Shown one piece after another: positions 1-7,029 of a DNA stretch of 10,784 nucleotides; within the stretch, counting starts at the first letter, position 1, and each line of letters opens with the position of its first letter. The notes beneath the pieces were generated by a model. It did no database searches, was not told the origin of the DNA, and saw only the letters and a list, made by a program, of their open reading frames with translations. The stretch comes from JOPF136 sp035272605. Its GTDB lineage: Bacteria; Acidobacteriota; Terriglobia; Acidiferrales; UBA7541. Made by a program: the position numbers and the translations under genes. Location of the stretch: the NCBI GenBank assembly GCA_035272605.1, contig DATEQM010000100.1, positions 1 through 10,784 on the forward strand, given 5' to 3'.

Positions 1-1182
1 GAAAACACGCTCGAATTCCTGCGTTTCCAGCAGGAGGAAAATTTCTATTACCTGACCGGGCATAACGAGGAGGGCGCGGCGCTCGTGCTGGTGCCGGCGC
101 GGGCAGGCGGAAAGGGCGACTCCGGGCCGGGCGAAATCCTGTTTCTCCCTCCGAAAAATCCCGGAGTGGAGCGATGGAACGGGCCGCGGCTGGCTCCGGG
201 CGAGCCGGGGATCGAGGAGAAAACCGGATTCCGCGACGTCCGGCCGTTCCCGGACCTTAGCGGCGTGGTGGCGCAACTGGCGCAGGCATTTCCTAAAATC
301 TACACGGAGCTGCCGGAGCCGGGCGACATCGGCTATCCCCATGCGCAGGTGTGGAGCGACTGGCTGCGGAAGCAGGCGCCGGGCGTCGCGCTCGAAGAGG
401 TGGCCGGGAAGATCGGGGCGCTGCGGCAGATCAAATCGGCGGGAGAAATCGCGCTGCTGACGCGGGCCATTGAAGTTTCGCTCGACGCGCACTTCGAGGC
501 CATGAAGATGATGCGGCCGGGGCTTTACGAGTACCAAGTGGCGGCGCGGATGGAGTTCATTCATGCCGACGAGGGATGCACGGAAGAAGCCTACGCGCCG
601 ATTGTCGGGGCGGGATTCAACTCGACGGTGCTGCACTACGACTCGCTGGAGGCGAGAATCCGCGACGGCGACATTGTGGTGCTGGACGTGGCCTGCGCGC
701 AGGACGGCTACGCGGCGGACATCACGCGCACGTTGCCGGCAAACGGGCATTTCTCGCCGCGGCAGCGGGAGATCTACGAAATCGTGCTGGGGGCGCAAAA
801 TGCGGCGATCGCGGCCGTGAAACCGGGAATCACCATGTCGCGCAGCGCCGCGGACAGCCCCTACCGCATCGCCTATGAGTATATCGACGCGCATGGAAAG
901 GACCGCGAGGGGCGCTCGCTGGGCCGCTACTTTATCCACGGGCTTTCGCACCACATCGGGTTGAACGTGCACGACGCCGGGAACACGCAGCGGCCGCTGG
1001 AGGCCGGAATGGTGATCACCGTCGAGCCGGGCATCTACATACCGGAAGAAAACCTGGGCGTGCGCATCGAAGACGACGTGCTGGTCACCGAGACGGGCGC
1101 GAAACTGCTGAGCGCGCGGCTACCGCGCAATCCCGACGAAGTGGAAGCGGTGATCGCGCAGGGGCGCGCGGCGCGGAAGTAA
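1..1182 (+). CDS. pepP: Xaa-Pro aminopeptidase (M24B, PepP type), 5'-truncated by the window
   Basis: This cytoplasmic dimetal peptidase would release an N-terminal residue that precedes proline. The frame is open from base 1 (ENTLEFLRFQQEENFYYLTG), which matches the N-terminal creatinase-like domain, so the ATG-like codon at 85 is not the start. Perhaps 40-60 residues are missing upstream. The C-terminal pita-bread domain is complete. Counting codons from base 1, the five metal ligands of the family are present: Asp229 (VLDVA), Asp240 (ADITRT), His317 (HGLSHH), Glu342 (VEPGIY) and Glu357 (RIEDD). His212 (VLHYD) matches the active-site His243 of E. coli AMPP, and the 17- and 11-residue gaps from it to the two Asp ligands are the same. 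The loop between the two Glu ligands is shorter than in E. coli (15 versus 23 residues). The gene ends in TAA. No U-tailed terminator is visible before the next promoter. The role may be peptide turnover; nothing links it to the downstream genes. Confidence 0.93.
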   Translation, partial: ENTLEFLRFQQEENFYYLTGHNEEGAALVLVPARAGGKGDSGPGEILFLPPKNPGVERWNGPRLAPGEPGIEEKTGFRDVRPFPDLSGVVAQLAQAFPKIYTELPEPGDIGYPHAQVWSDWLRKQAPGVALEEVAGKIGALRQIKSAGEIALLTRAIEVSLDAHFEAMKMMRPGLYEYQVAARMEFIHADEGCTEEAYAPIVGAGFNSTVLHYDSLEARIRDGDIVVLDVACAQDGYAADITRTLPANGHFSPRQREIYEIVLGAQNAAIAAVKPGITMSRSAADSPYRIAYEYIDAHGKDREGRSLGRYFIHGLSHHIGLNVHDAGNTQRPLEAGMVITVEPGIYIPEENLGVRIEDDVLVTETGAKLLSARLPRNPDEVEAVIAQGRAARK

Positions 1183-1222
1183 TTCTCCCTCTTCCGGCTT
1201 TCCAGTGCCGAGCGCGGCGCTT

Positions 1223-1243
1223 TCTCCTTGACTGTCTAGGAGA
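1223..1243. promoter_or_regulatory. Operator candidate O1 (inverted repeat over the -35 box)
   Basis: Perfect 6-bp arms TCTCCT (1223-1228) and AGGAGA (1238-1243) flank a 9-base centre. A second copy with 19 of 21 identical bases starts 35 bp downstream. The first arm enters the -35 box TTGACT and the centre covers the rest of it, so a bound repressor would block RNA polymerase. The adjacent padR gene makes its product the likely ligand (inference). The arms are not the ATGT/ACAT type known for several other PadR proteins. Confidence 0.6.
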
Positions 1244-1256
1244 GGCCTGCTAGGCT
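1228..1256 (+). promoter_or_regulatory. Predicted sigma70-like promoter of the padR-ADOP operon
   Basis: A -35 box TTGACT (1228-1233) is followed by a 17-base spacer and a -10-like TAGGCT (1251-1256) with an extended TGC just upstream. Transcription would start near 1262-1264, giving a leader of about 20 bases before the padR ATG at 1283. The -35 box lies inside the first inverted repeat. The layout closely resembles the second promoter at 4453-4481. Confidence 0.6.
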
Positions 1257-1257
1257 C

Positions 1258-1278
1258 TCTCCTTGACGTTCTAGGAGA
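1258..1278. promoter_or_regulatory. Operator candidate O2 (inverted repeat over the transcription start and the padR Shine-Dalgarno)
   Basis: Perfect arms TCTCCT (1258-1263) and AGGAGA (1273-1278) surround a 9-base centre that differs from O1 at two positions. The downstream arm includes AGGAG (1273-1277), the padR ribosome binding site, five bases before the ATG at 1283. The site therefore covers the predicted transcription start and the Shine-Dalgarno together. It also contains TTGAC, but a promoter using it would place its -10 box inside the padR coding sequence, so it is better read as an operator. Confidence 0.6.
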
Positions 1279-1282
1279 ATGG

Positions 1283-1624
1283 ATGGCGGGAAAACTGGAA
1301 CTCCTGCAAGGCACCCTGGACCTGCTGATCCTGAAGGCCGTCTCGCTCGGCCCGTTGCACGGGTACGGGATCTTGCTGCGGATCCAGCAGATTTCAAAAG
1401 AACGGCTGGAGATTCAGCAGGGATCACTCTACCCGGCGCTGTACCGTCTGGAGCATCAGGGTTGGATTGCGAGCGAGTGGGGCGAGTCGGAGAACAAACG
1501 CAAGGCCAAGTATTACCGCCTGACCTCGGCAGGAAGGCGCGAATTGCAAGCAGAAACGGAACGGTGGAAGCAGATGGCCGGCGTGATGGCGGGCATCCTG
1601 GTCACCAGGCCGGGGGAAATATGA
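1283..1624 (+). CDS. PadR-family transcriptional regulator (acidobacterial padR_acidobact type)
   Basis: A 113-residue winged-helix DNA-binding protein, probably a repressor of its own operon. The sequence starts MAGKLELLQGTLDLLILKAV and continues with the PadR signature LHGYGI, the recognition-helix region around QQGSLYPALYRLEHQGWI and the wing KRKAKYYRLTSAGRREL. A short C-terminal helix for dimerisation follows, and the length is usual for the short PadR class. The start at 1283 is supported by AGGAG five bases upstream. The ATG at 1279 in another frame is only one base from that site and is rejected. The stop TGA (1622-1624) overlaps the ATG of the permease gene as ATGA, which suggests translational coupling. 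Small PadR genes next to ADOP permeases are a recurrent acidobacterial arrangement. The effector is not evident from the sequence. Confidence 0.93.
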   Translation: MAGKLELLQGTLDLLILKAVSLGPLHGYGILLRIQQISKERLEIQQGSLYPALYRLEHQGWIASEWGESENKRKAKYYRLTSAGRRELQAETERWKQMAGVMAGILVTRPGEI

Positions 1625-4287
1625 CGGGATGGGCTCGCTTCCGTTCCTGGCTGCGGGCGACGCTCGAGCGGGCGCGCATGGAGCGCGAAATGGATGCCGA
1701 ATTCCGCTTCCATATCGAGAAGCATGCGGAAGAACTGATGCGCGGCGGCCTGCCCCGGGAAGAAGCGCAGCGGCGCGCCCGGATTGAATTCGGGGGAATT
1801 GATCCAACCAAAGAGGCGTGCCGCGAGGCCCGTGGAGCGGGCCTGGTGGAATCTTTCGCCCACGACATGAGCTACGGCCTGCGGATGCTGCGCAAGAATC
1901 CCGGATTTGCGTCGCTGGCTGTGATGACTCTGGCGCTGGGCATCGGCGCAACCACGGCCATGTTCAGCCTGGTAAACGCGGCGCTTCTGCGCGCTCTCCC
2001 GTACCGGGAGCCGGAACGGCTGGTGTACGTCTGGGAGCCCAATCCCCACATTCCGGGAGTGCCACTGGAGGCGTGGGGACCGTTCAATGGAGATTTCTAC
2101 GACTGGAAGAAACAAAGCCAGTCGTTTACGCGCCTGGCCCTCTTTACCACCGATCGGATGAACCTTTCCGTAGCTGGGGAGGCCGCGCGCGTGTGCGGTT
2201 CCCGCGTCACGGGAGAGTTCTTCCAGGTACTGGGGATCTCGCCGGAACTCGGGCGCGCCGTGGAGGCCGAAGACGACCAGCCGGGGAAGGGACAAGTGGC
2301 AGTGATCAGCCACGCGCTGTGGCAATCGCTATTCGGCGCGGATCGAGGGGTGCTGGGGAGGGAACTGCTGCTCAATGCGCGGCAATACCGCATCATCGGA
2401 GTGATGCCGGCGGGCTTCGCCTTTCCCCACGGAACGGAGAGCCTGGAGACAACCGGCAAAGCGACCGAGGTGTGGGTGCCCTGGGCAATGACGGCGCAGG
2501 AGAGAGCGTCGCGGGACGATGACCCAGGGACGGCGATTGGGCGCATGCGGCCAGGCGTTTCGGTGCCGCAGGTGCAGGCAGAAATGAGCGCGATCACGGC
2601 CCGGCTCGACCCGCTCCATCCGCCGCCGCTGCGGGGGAGTGAAGCTGCGGTTCGGGCGTTCGACGTTTCCATCACGGGGGCATCGCGCCGCGCGTTGCTG
2701 ATTTTTATGGCCGCGGTGGTACTGGTGTTGCTGATCGCGTGCAGCAACGTGGCCAGCCTGGTGCTGGCGCGGGCCAACGCCCGGACGCTGGAAATCAACG
2801 TACGAACGGCGCTGGGCGCTTCCCGGATGCGGCTGGTGCGCCAACTGTTGGCTGAATCCTTGTGCCTGGCCGGCGCCGGGGGAATCGTGGGGGTAGTGGC
2901 GGCATACTTTTCCGTCCGATTTCTGATTCTCATGCACCCAGGGAATATCCCGCGCATTGATGAGACCTCGATTGACGGGCGGGTGTTGCTCTTTACCGTC
3001 TGCGCTTCCCTGGCGACGGTCCTGCTGTTTGGGTTACTTCCGGCGCTTACCGCCTCGCGATGCAATCTAAGCGAGGTGCTGAAGAGTTCCGGCCGGCGCA
3101 GCGTGAAGGGAACGGCGGTGCGGCTGCAACGACGGCTGATGATCGGAGAAGTGGCACTCACGTTTGTGCTGCTGGCAGGCTCGGGGTTGCTGATTCGCAG
3201 CTTTCAAAGATTGCAATCCGTGGACAAAGGCTTTGTGCCCTCGTCCACGGTGACCATGAATATCCAACTGGACGCGAGATACAACCGGCCGGAACTCCAG
3301 GATGCGTTTTTCCGCAAATTGATCGACCGGACCAGAGCCTTGCCGGGGGTGGAGGAGGCCGCTGCCATTACGTATCTGCCGCTGGGCGGCGGCGAATCCA
3401 TCAGTTTGCTGGAAGTGGAGGGACACCCATTTGATGAGAAGATGTTCTTTGAAGATCGGGCCATCACGCCTCGCTACTTCGCTGCCATGGGCACACCGCT
3501 CGTCGGCGGCAGAGCGTTTACCGACGACGACGCGATCGGCCGCCCACGGGTCGCCATCGTGAGCCAGAACTTTGCGAGGAAATATTTTCCGGGCCAGGAT
3601 GCCGTGGGGAAGCGGTTCCACTATCGTGACGACAACCCTAAACCGACGTGGTTGACGATTGTGGGGATTGTCGGGGACGTGCGGCAGGCGAACCTGGAAA
3701 GCGCACCGCCCATGGAAATCTACACGCCACTTTGGCAGACGAGCGCCGACTCCGTTTCTGTGGTGGCGCGAAGCAGCCTGGGAACGGGCGAGGTGGCCTC
3801 GGCCATGCGCAGCGTGGTCCGAGATCTTGACCCGGCTGTAGCGGTGGCCGATGTGCGCACGATGAGCCAGCTGGTTTCCGAGGCCACGGCAGAGAGGCGT
3901 TTTCAGACCATTCTCCTGACGGCGTTTGGGGCCGTCGCACTATTCCTGTCGCTGGTGGGTTTGTACGCAGTGATGGCCTACTCGGTGGAGCAGAGAACGG
4001 GGGAAATCGGAATTCGCATGGCGCTGGGAGCGCAGCGGAGCAGCGTGATGCGCCTGGTCCTCAAACAGGGGTTTCACCTTGCGCTCGCCGGCATCGGACT
4101 GGGGTTTGCCTGCGCGTGGGGCTTGACGCGCACGATGAGCAGCCTGCTGTTCGAGGTGAAGCCGACGGATGCACCCACATTCTTCGGGGTTGCAGTTTTG
4201 TTCGGCGGGGTAGCGCTGGCTGCGTGCTACATGCCCGCGCGGCGCGCCACACGCGTAGATCCCATGGTGGCGCTGCGCTACGAATAG
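1621..4287 (+). CDS. ADOP-type (acidobacterial duplicated orphan permease) MacB/FtsX-family membrane protein
   Basis: An 888-residue inner-membrane protein made of two similar halves. Residues 1-90 form the soluble ADOP prefix with a YGLRMLRKNPGF-type end. Half one has a helix at about 97-120, a periplasmic MacB_PCD domain (about 125-355), then helices at 358-381, 412-436 and 455-477 with the FtsX-type cytoplasmic motif RTALGASRMRLVRQLLAES (395-413). Half two has a helix at 507-525, a second PCD (about 530-755), then helices at 764-786, 816-836 and 852-870 with RMALGAQRSSVMRLV. It ends in the typical PARRATRVDPMVALRYE. MacB-like permeases work with an ABC ATPase by mechanotransmission, but none is encoded here, as is usual for ADOP 'orphan' members, so the partner is unknown. 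The start at 1621 overlaps the padR stop. The same frame stays open back to 1279 across padR, but that extension has no family support. Confidence 0.92.
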   Translation: MTGWARFRSWLRATLERARMEREMDAEFRFHIEKHAEELMRGGLPREEAQRRARIEFGGIDPTKEACREARGAGLVESFAHDMSYGLRMLRKNPGFASLAVMTLALGIGATTAMFSLVNAALLRALPYREPERLVYVWEPNPHIPGVPLEAWGPFNGDFYDWKKQSQSFTRLALFTTDRMNLSVAGEAARVCGSRVTGEFFQVLGISPELGRAVEAEDDQPGKGQVAVISHALWQSLFGADRGVLGRELLLNARQYRIIGVMPAGFAFPHGTESLETTGKATEVWVPWAMTAQERASRDDDPGTAIGRMRPGVSVPQVQAEMSAITARLDPLHPPPLRGSEAAVRAFDVSITGASRRALLIFMAAVVLVLLIACSNVASLVLARANARTLEINVRTALGASRMRLVRQLLAESLCLAGAGGIVGVVAAYFSVRFLILMHPGNIPRIDETSIDGRVLLFTVCASLATVLLFGLLPALTASRCNLSEVLKSSGRRSVKGTAVRLQRRLMIGEVALTFVLLAGSGLLIRSFQRLQSVDKGFVPSSTVTMNIQLDARYNRPELQDAFFRKLIDRTRALPGVEEAAAITYLPLGGGESISLLEVEGHPFDEKMFFEDRAITPRYFAAMGTPLVGGRAFTDDDAIGRPRVAIVSQNFARKYFPGQDAVGKRFHYRDDNPKPTWLTIVGIVGDVRQANLESAPPMEIYTPLWQTSADSVSVVARSSLGTGEVASAMRSVVRDLDPAVAVADVRTMSQLVSEATAERRFQTILLTAFGAVALFLSLVGLYAVMAYSVEQRTGEIGIRMALGAQRSSVMRLVLKQGFHLALAGIGLGFACAWGLTRTMSSLLFEVKPTDAPTFFGVAVLFGGVALAACYMPARRATRVDPMVALRYE

Positions 4288-4376
4288 GGCTCCGGCCCGG
4301 CCGGCGAATTCGGCCAGGTTGGGGACACCGGGAGGCATGGAACCGGGTCACGCGCTCGCTTGCCGTTGGGATTCGC

Positions 4377-4417
4377 AGCGAGAAGGCGTTTTGTGTTCGA
4401 GAACCGCCTGGCTCGCT
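4377..4417 (+). other. Possible RNA hairpin downstream of the ADOP gene
   Basis: AGCGAG (4377-4382) pairs with CTCGCT (4412-4417), and AGGCG (4384-4388) pairs with CGCCT (4405-4409), separated by a small A/GG internal loop. It lies about 90 bases after the ADOP stop. No U-run follows, so it does not look like a standard intrinsic terminator. It could be a 3'-end stabilising structure or chance pairing in GC-rich DNA. The rest of 4288-4452 holds no gene that I can recognise. Confidence 0.25.
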
Positions 4418-4452
4418 CTTCAAGCCGACCCACGACCTCTTCTCGCGTTTCC

Positions 4453-4481
4453 TTGACACCCCTAGAGTCATTTGCTAGCCT
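4453..4481 (+). promoter_or_regulatory. Predicted sigma70-like promoter of the GAF-HlyD/M50 operon
   Basis: A consensus -35 box TTGACA (4453-4458), a 17-base spacer and the -10-like TAGCCT (4476-4481) with an extended TGC upstream. Transcription would start near 4487-4489 and leave a leader of about 65 bases before the ATG at 4553. It shares TTGAC, the 17-base spacing and TGCTAGsCT with the padR promoter, but lacks the TCTCCT/AGGAGA arms. It is therefore probably not under the same repressor. Confidence 0.65.
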
Positions 4482-4497
4482 CCCCGCAGAATTCCAA

Positions 4498-4528
4498 GCG
4501 CGAGTGGATTTCGACAGGATTTTCGCGC
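4498..4528 (+). other. Possible 5'-UTR hairpin of the GAF-HlyD transcript
   Basis: GCGCGA (4498-4503) is perfectly complementary to TCGCGC (4523-4528) across a 19-base loop. The structure ends 15 bases before the Shine-Dalgarno at 4544. Two near-identical short tracts, GGATTTCG (4506-4513) and GGATTTTCG (4517-4525), start in the loop, the second running into the 3' arm. A long loop and only six pairs make this weak. Confidence 0.2.
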
Positions 4529-4543
4529 CCTGAATGCATTTCT

Positions 4544-4548
4544 GGAGG
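4544..4548 (+). promoter_or_regulatory. Ribosome binding site that sets the GAF-HlyD start
   Basis: GGAGG lies four bases before the ATG at 4553 and decides this start. The reading frame extends upstream to a TTG at 4472, but that codon lies next to the -10 box, before any likely transcript start. The ATG at 4534 is in another frame and would encode only 14 residues. Confidence 0.75.
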
Positions 4549-4552
4549 CTCG

Positions 4553-6976
4553 ATGGAGCGGCTCGAGGCACTCTATGAGCTGGCGACTACGTATCACTCC
4601 TGCCGCGACACGGAAGGCCTGCTGAAAGCCTTTTCGCGGGACCTGCGGGCACGGCTGGGGCCGCAGGCCGTCCTGCTGTGGCTGAGGAACGGCACGGACA
4701 AGGGCCTGCGCTGCCGTGAGAGATCGTTTGCGGCCGGGGAGCGGATCGAGCCGAAAGAGGACGGGGCGGGGGACGGCCTGCTGACCGAGGTGATGGAATC
4801 GCGGGGCGCACGGCGGCTGGGCGCGGCGGAAAAGAAGGCTCGACTGCTTTCCCACCTGGAGCCGGCCTACCGCGACCGCGTGCAGACGGCCCTCTATGCT
4901 CCCATTCCCGGCTCGTCGGGGCCGGCGGGAGTGGTGGAACTGCTGAACAAGGCGGGCGGAGAATTCACTCCCGAGGACGGGGCCTACCTGGAAGAAGCGG
5001 CGCGGATGACCGGGCGGGCGCTGGATACGATTCGCGCCGTGGACACCGACCGGCACGCGCAGTTCGAAACCCTGGAACGGCTGACGGCGCTGTACGACAT
5101 CGCGCGGATATTCAACTCCACGCTCGAGCTGGAAGACCTGTGCCCGATCGTGACCAACAAGATCCGCGACATCCTGGGCGCGCAGGCGTGCAATCTATGG
5201 CTGGTGGCGCAGGACGGGGAGACGCTGGAGTTCGCGCACCAGGACGGTGAGGACCCGACCACGGGCGAGGACGCGGAAGCGGCCTTGGGCGAGGGTTTTG
5301 TGGGGGTGGTGGCGCGCGACGGGAAAGGGCGGCTGGCGGCGGACGCATCCGTGGAAGCCCTGCTCGATCCCCGCCGCGACGCCGTGGAAGGATTCACGAT
5401 CACCTCCGCGATGGCCGCGCCACTCTTGAAAGACGAGCGTGTGCTTGGCGTCGTAGAAGTGCTGAACAAAGTCGACGAGACCCCCTTCGACGACGACGAC
5501 CTGTTTTTCCTGAACAGCGTGGGCGAGCAGGCAGGCCTGGCGGTGCACAATGCGAAACTGCTGGAGGCGGAGCGCAAAGTCCACGAACTGGGCGCGCTGC
5601 TGACCCTGAGCAAGGAAATCACCTCCACTCTCGACCTGGACCACATCCTGACGACGCTGGTGCACCAGGCGGCGGAGGTTCTGCCGTTTGAGCGCTGCGC
5701 CATCGGGCTGTACGACGGCGCAAAGTTCTATCTGGCCGCGGTGTCGGGCGAACCGGAAGTGCCGGGAACGCCGGAGATGAGGCGACTGCGCGACATCCTG
5801 GAATGGGTGGGGGAGGAAACCGAGGCAGTGTCCGCCGACCATGTGGACACGGAATGGAAGAGCACGCCCGAGAAGCCCGACCCGCGGCTGATTCCGTACC
5901 TGACCGAACGCCAGATGAGCGGCTTCTACGCCATGCCGCTGCGCGACGATCAGGGAACGCTGGGGGTGATCGCGCTGGAGAGCGGCGAGCCCGAGTTCCT
6001 GTCGGAAAGCAAGCTGGAGATGCTGGAGATCCTGACGAGCCAGGTGACCGTGGCGATCCGCAATGCCCGGCTGTACCAAAACGTTCCGCTGATCCGGGTG
6101 TGGCGGCCGGTGGCGGAGACGCAGCAGAAGTGGCGGGCGGTTTCCGGGGGACGGCGGATCGAGCTGCTGACGCGGGCGGTGGCGGTGGCGGTGCTGCTGG
6201 TGGCTGTGCCGTGGCCGCTGCGCGTGGACGGCACGGCGCAGGTGGTGCCGGCACAACGCCGCATGGTGACGGCGGAATCGGAAGGCATCGTGAAGCAAGT
6301 GTTCGTCCACGACGGGGATTTCGTGGCCGCGGGGGCGCCGCTCGCGCAACTGGACGACGGCGAAATCCGCGTGCGGCTGGAAACCGCGAGGGCGCAACTC
6401 GCGCTGGCGCATCATGATCTGGCCGAGGCGCAGGACCGGCGCGAGCAGGGGGCCGCGGGCCGGGCTCGCCTGCACATGGAGGTGGCGCAGGCGAATGTAG
6501 ACCTGGAAAGTGAGCGGCTGGCGCACGCGCGGCTGCTGGCGCCGATCGCGGGGCAGGTGGTGACGCCGAAGGTGGAGGAGAAGGTGGGGCGGCTGGTGAC
6601 GCGCGGGGAGAGCTTTTGCGAGCTGGTGGACCCCAGCCAAATGGCGGCGGACATCGTGTTCCCGGAGACGGACGAGCCGCTTGTGCTGCCGGGCGCGAAT
6701 GTTTCGCTGAAGGTGAACGCGCTGCCCACAATCACCTTTCACGGCAAGGTGGAACGGCTGAAGGCACAAACGACCGCGACGGAAGGGGAACAGTTCTTCC
6801 AGGCGCGGGCGGTGTTCGGGAATACGGGCGGCAGGCTGCGCGACGACATGGTGGGGCTCGCGAAGGTGGATTCAAGCGGGGGCTGGAGGGGCGGCCGCTG
6901 GCGTCCGGTGGGATACGTGCTGCTGCGGCCTCCGGCACGGTGGTTGTGGAGAAAGATTTGGGGCTGGCTGCCATGA
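4553..6976 (+). CDS. Triple-GAF, membrane-anchored HlyD-type adaptor fusion protein
   Basis: An 807-residue protein with a sensory cytoplasmic half and a periplasmic adaptor half. Three GAF domains lie at about 14-162, 193-345 and 363-518, joined by helical linkers such as ERLTALYDIARIFNSTLELE and LSKEITSTLDLDHIL. GAF1 (NKAGGEFTPED, 132-142) and GAF2 (NKVDETPFDDDD, 305-316) carry NK..F...D patterns like the NKFDE motif of cyclic-nucleotide-binding GAFs; GAF3 does not. One hydrophobic helix (about 539-556) follows. Next come the barrel-sandwich half-motif SEGIVKQVFVHDGDFVAAG, a short coiled-coil pair (about 605-660), the second half-motif LLAPIAGQVVT, a beta-barrel region and a Trp-rich tail. 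No kinase, cyclase, phosphatase or DNA-binding output domain is present, so the adaptor itself appears to be the output (inference). It is the first gene of the operon, and its TGA overlaps an ATG (ATGA at 6973) in the frame of the next gene. The ligand is unknown. Confidence 0.88.
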   Translation: MERLEALYELATTYHSCRDTEGLLKAFSRDLRARLGPQAVLLWLRNGTDKGLRCRERSFAAGERIEPKEDGAGDGLLTEVMESRGARRLGAAEKKARLLSHLEPAYRDRVQTALYAPIPGSSGPAGVVELLNKAGGEFTPEDGAYLEEAARMTGRALDTIRAVDTDRHAQFETLERLTALYDIARIFNSTLELEDLCPIVTNKIRDILGAQACNLWLVAQDGETLEFAHQDGEDPTTGEDAEAALGEGFVGVVARDGKGRLAADASVEALLDPRRDAVEGFTITSAMAAPLLKDERVLGVVEVLNKVDETPFDDDDLFFLNSVGEQAGLAVHNAKLLEAERKVHELGALLTLSKEITSTLDLDHILTTLVHQAAEVLPFERCAIGLYDGAKFYLAAVSGEPEVPGTPEMRRLRDILEWVGEETEAVSADHVDTEWKSTPEKPDPRLIPYLTERQMSGFYAMPLRDDQGTLGVIALESGEPEFLSESKLEMLEILTSQVTVAIRNARLYQNVPLIRVWRPVAETQQKWRAVSGGRRIELLTRAVAVAVLLVAVPWPLRVDGTAQVVPAQRRMVTAESEGIVKQVFVHDGDFVAAGAPLAQLDDGEIRVRLETARAQLALAHHDLAEAQDRREQGAAGRARLHMEVAQANVDLESERLAHARLLAPIAGQVVTPKVEEKVGRLVTRGESFCELVDPSQMAADIVFPETDEPLVLPGANVSLKVNALPTITFHGKVERLKAQTTATEGEQFFQARAVFGNTGGRLRDDMVGLAKVDSSGGWRGGRWRPVGYVLLRPPARWLWRKIWGWLP

Positions 6977-7017
6977 GGAATCGAGCGGGAAAGCATCCGG
7001 TGAACGGGACCACGATC

Positions 7018-7021
7018 GGAG
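7018..7021 (+). promoter_or_regulatory. Ribosome binding site that sets the lipoprotein adaptor start
   Basis: GGAG lies eight bases before the ATG at 7030, directly before a lipoprotein signal peptide. It favours 7030 over the in-frame ATG at 6973, which overlaps the upstream stop but would add 19 mostly polar residues before the signal peptide. Confidence 0.6.
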
Positions 7022-7029
7022 AGACGATC

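Noticed and set aside
1279..1620. Open frame that would extend the ADOP permease upstream to 1279 (1002 residues)
   Set aside because: It lies on top of padR in another frame. It has no family similarity, and its ATG is only one base from the Shine-Dalgarno. The permease family start fits the ATG at 1621.
2097..3161. Antisense open frame (354 codons) opposite the ADOP gene
   Set aside because: The Ser/Arg/Thr-rich translation has no recognisable motif, and the plus-strand frame is a complete permease.
4299..4315. Small inverted repeat GGCCG/CGGCC just after the ADOP stop as a terminator
   Set aside because: It has only five pairs and no following T-run. Pairing of this size is common by chance in GC-rich DNA.
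4453..4466. A third PadR operator at the GAF-HlyD promoter
   Set aside because: It shares TTGAC and a nearby CTAG with the two operators, but the TCTCCT/AGGAGA arms are missing. The likeness is explained by the -35 box.
4472..4552. Upstream extension of the GAF-HlyD protein to a TTG at 4472
   Set aside because: The codon lies between the -35 and -10 boxes, next to the -10, before the expected transcript start. GGAGG before 4553 explains the start better.
5195..6769. Long antisense open frame (524 codons) opposite the GAF-HlyD gene
   Set aside because: It is a shadow of GC-rich codon use. The translation is rich in His, Arg and Gln with no domain logic, while the plus strand encodes clear GAF and HlyD domains.
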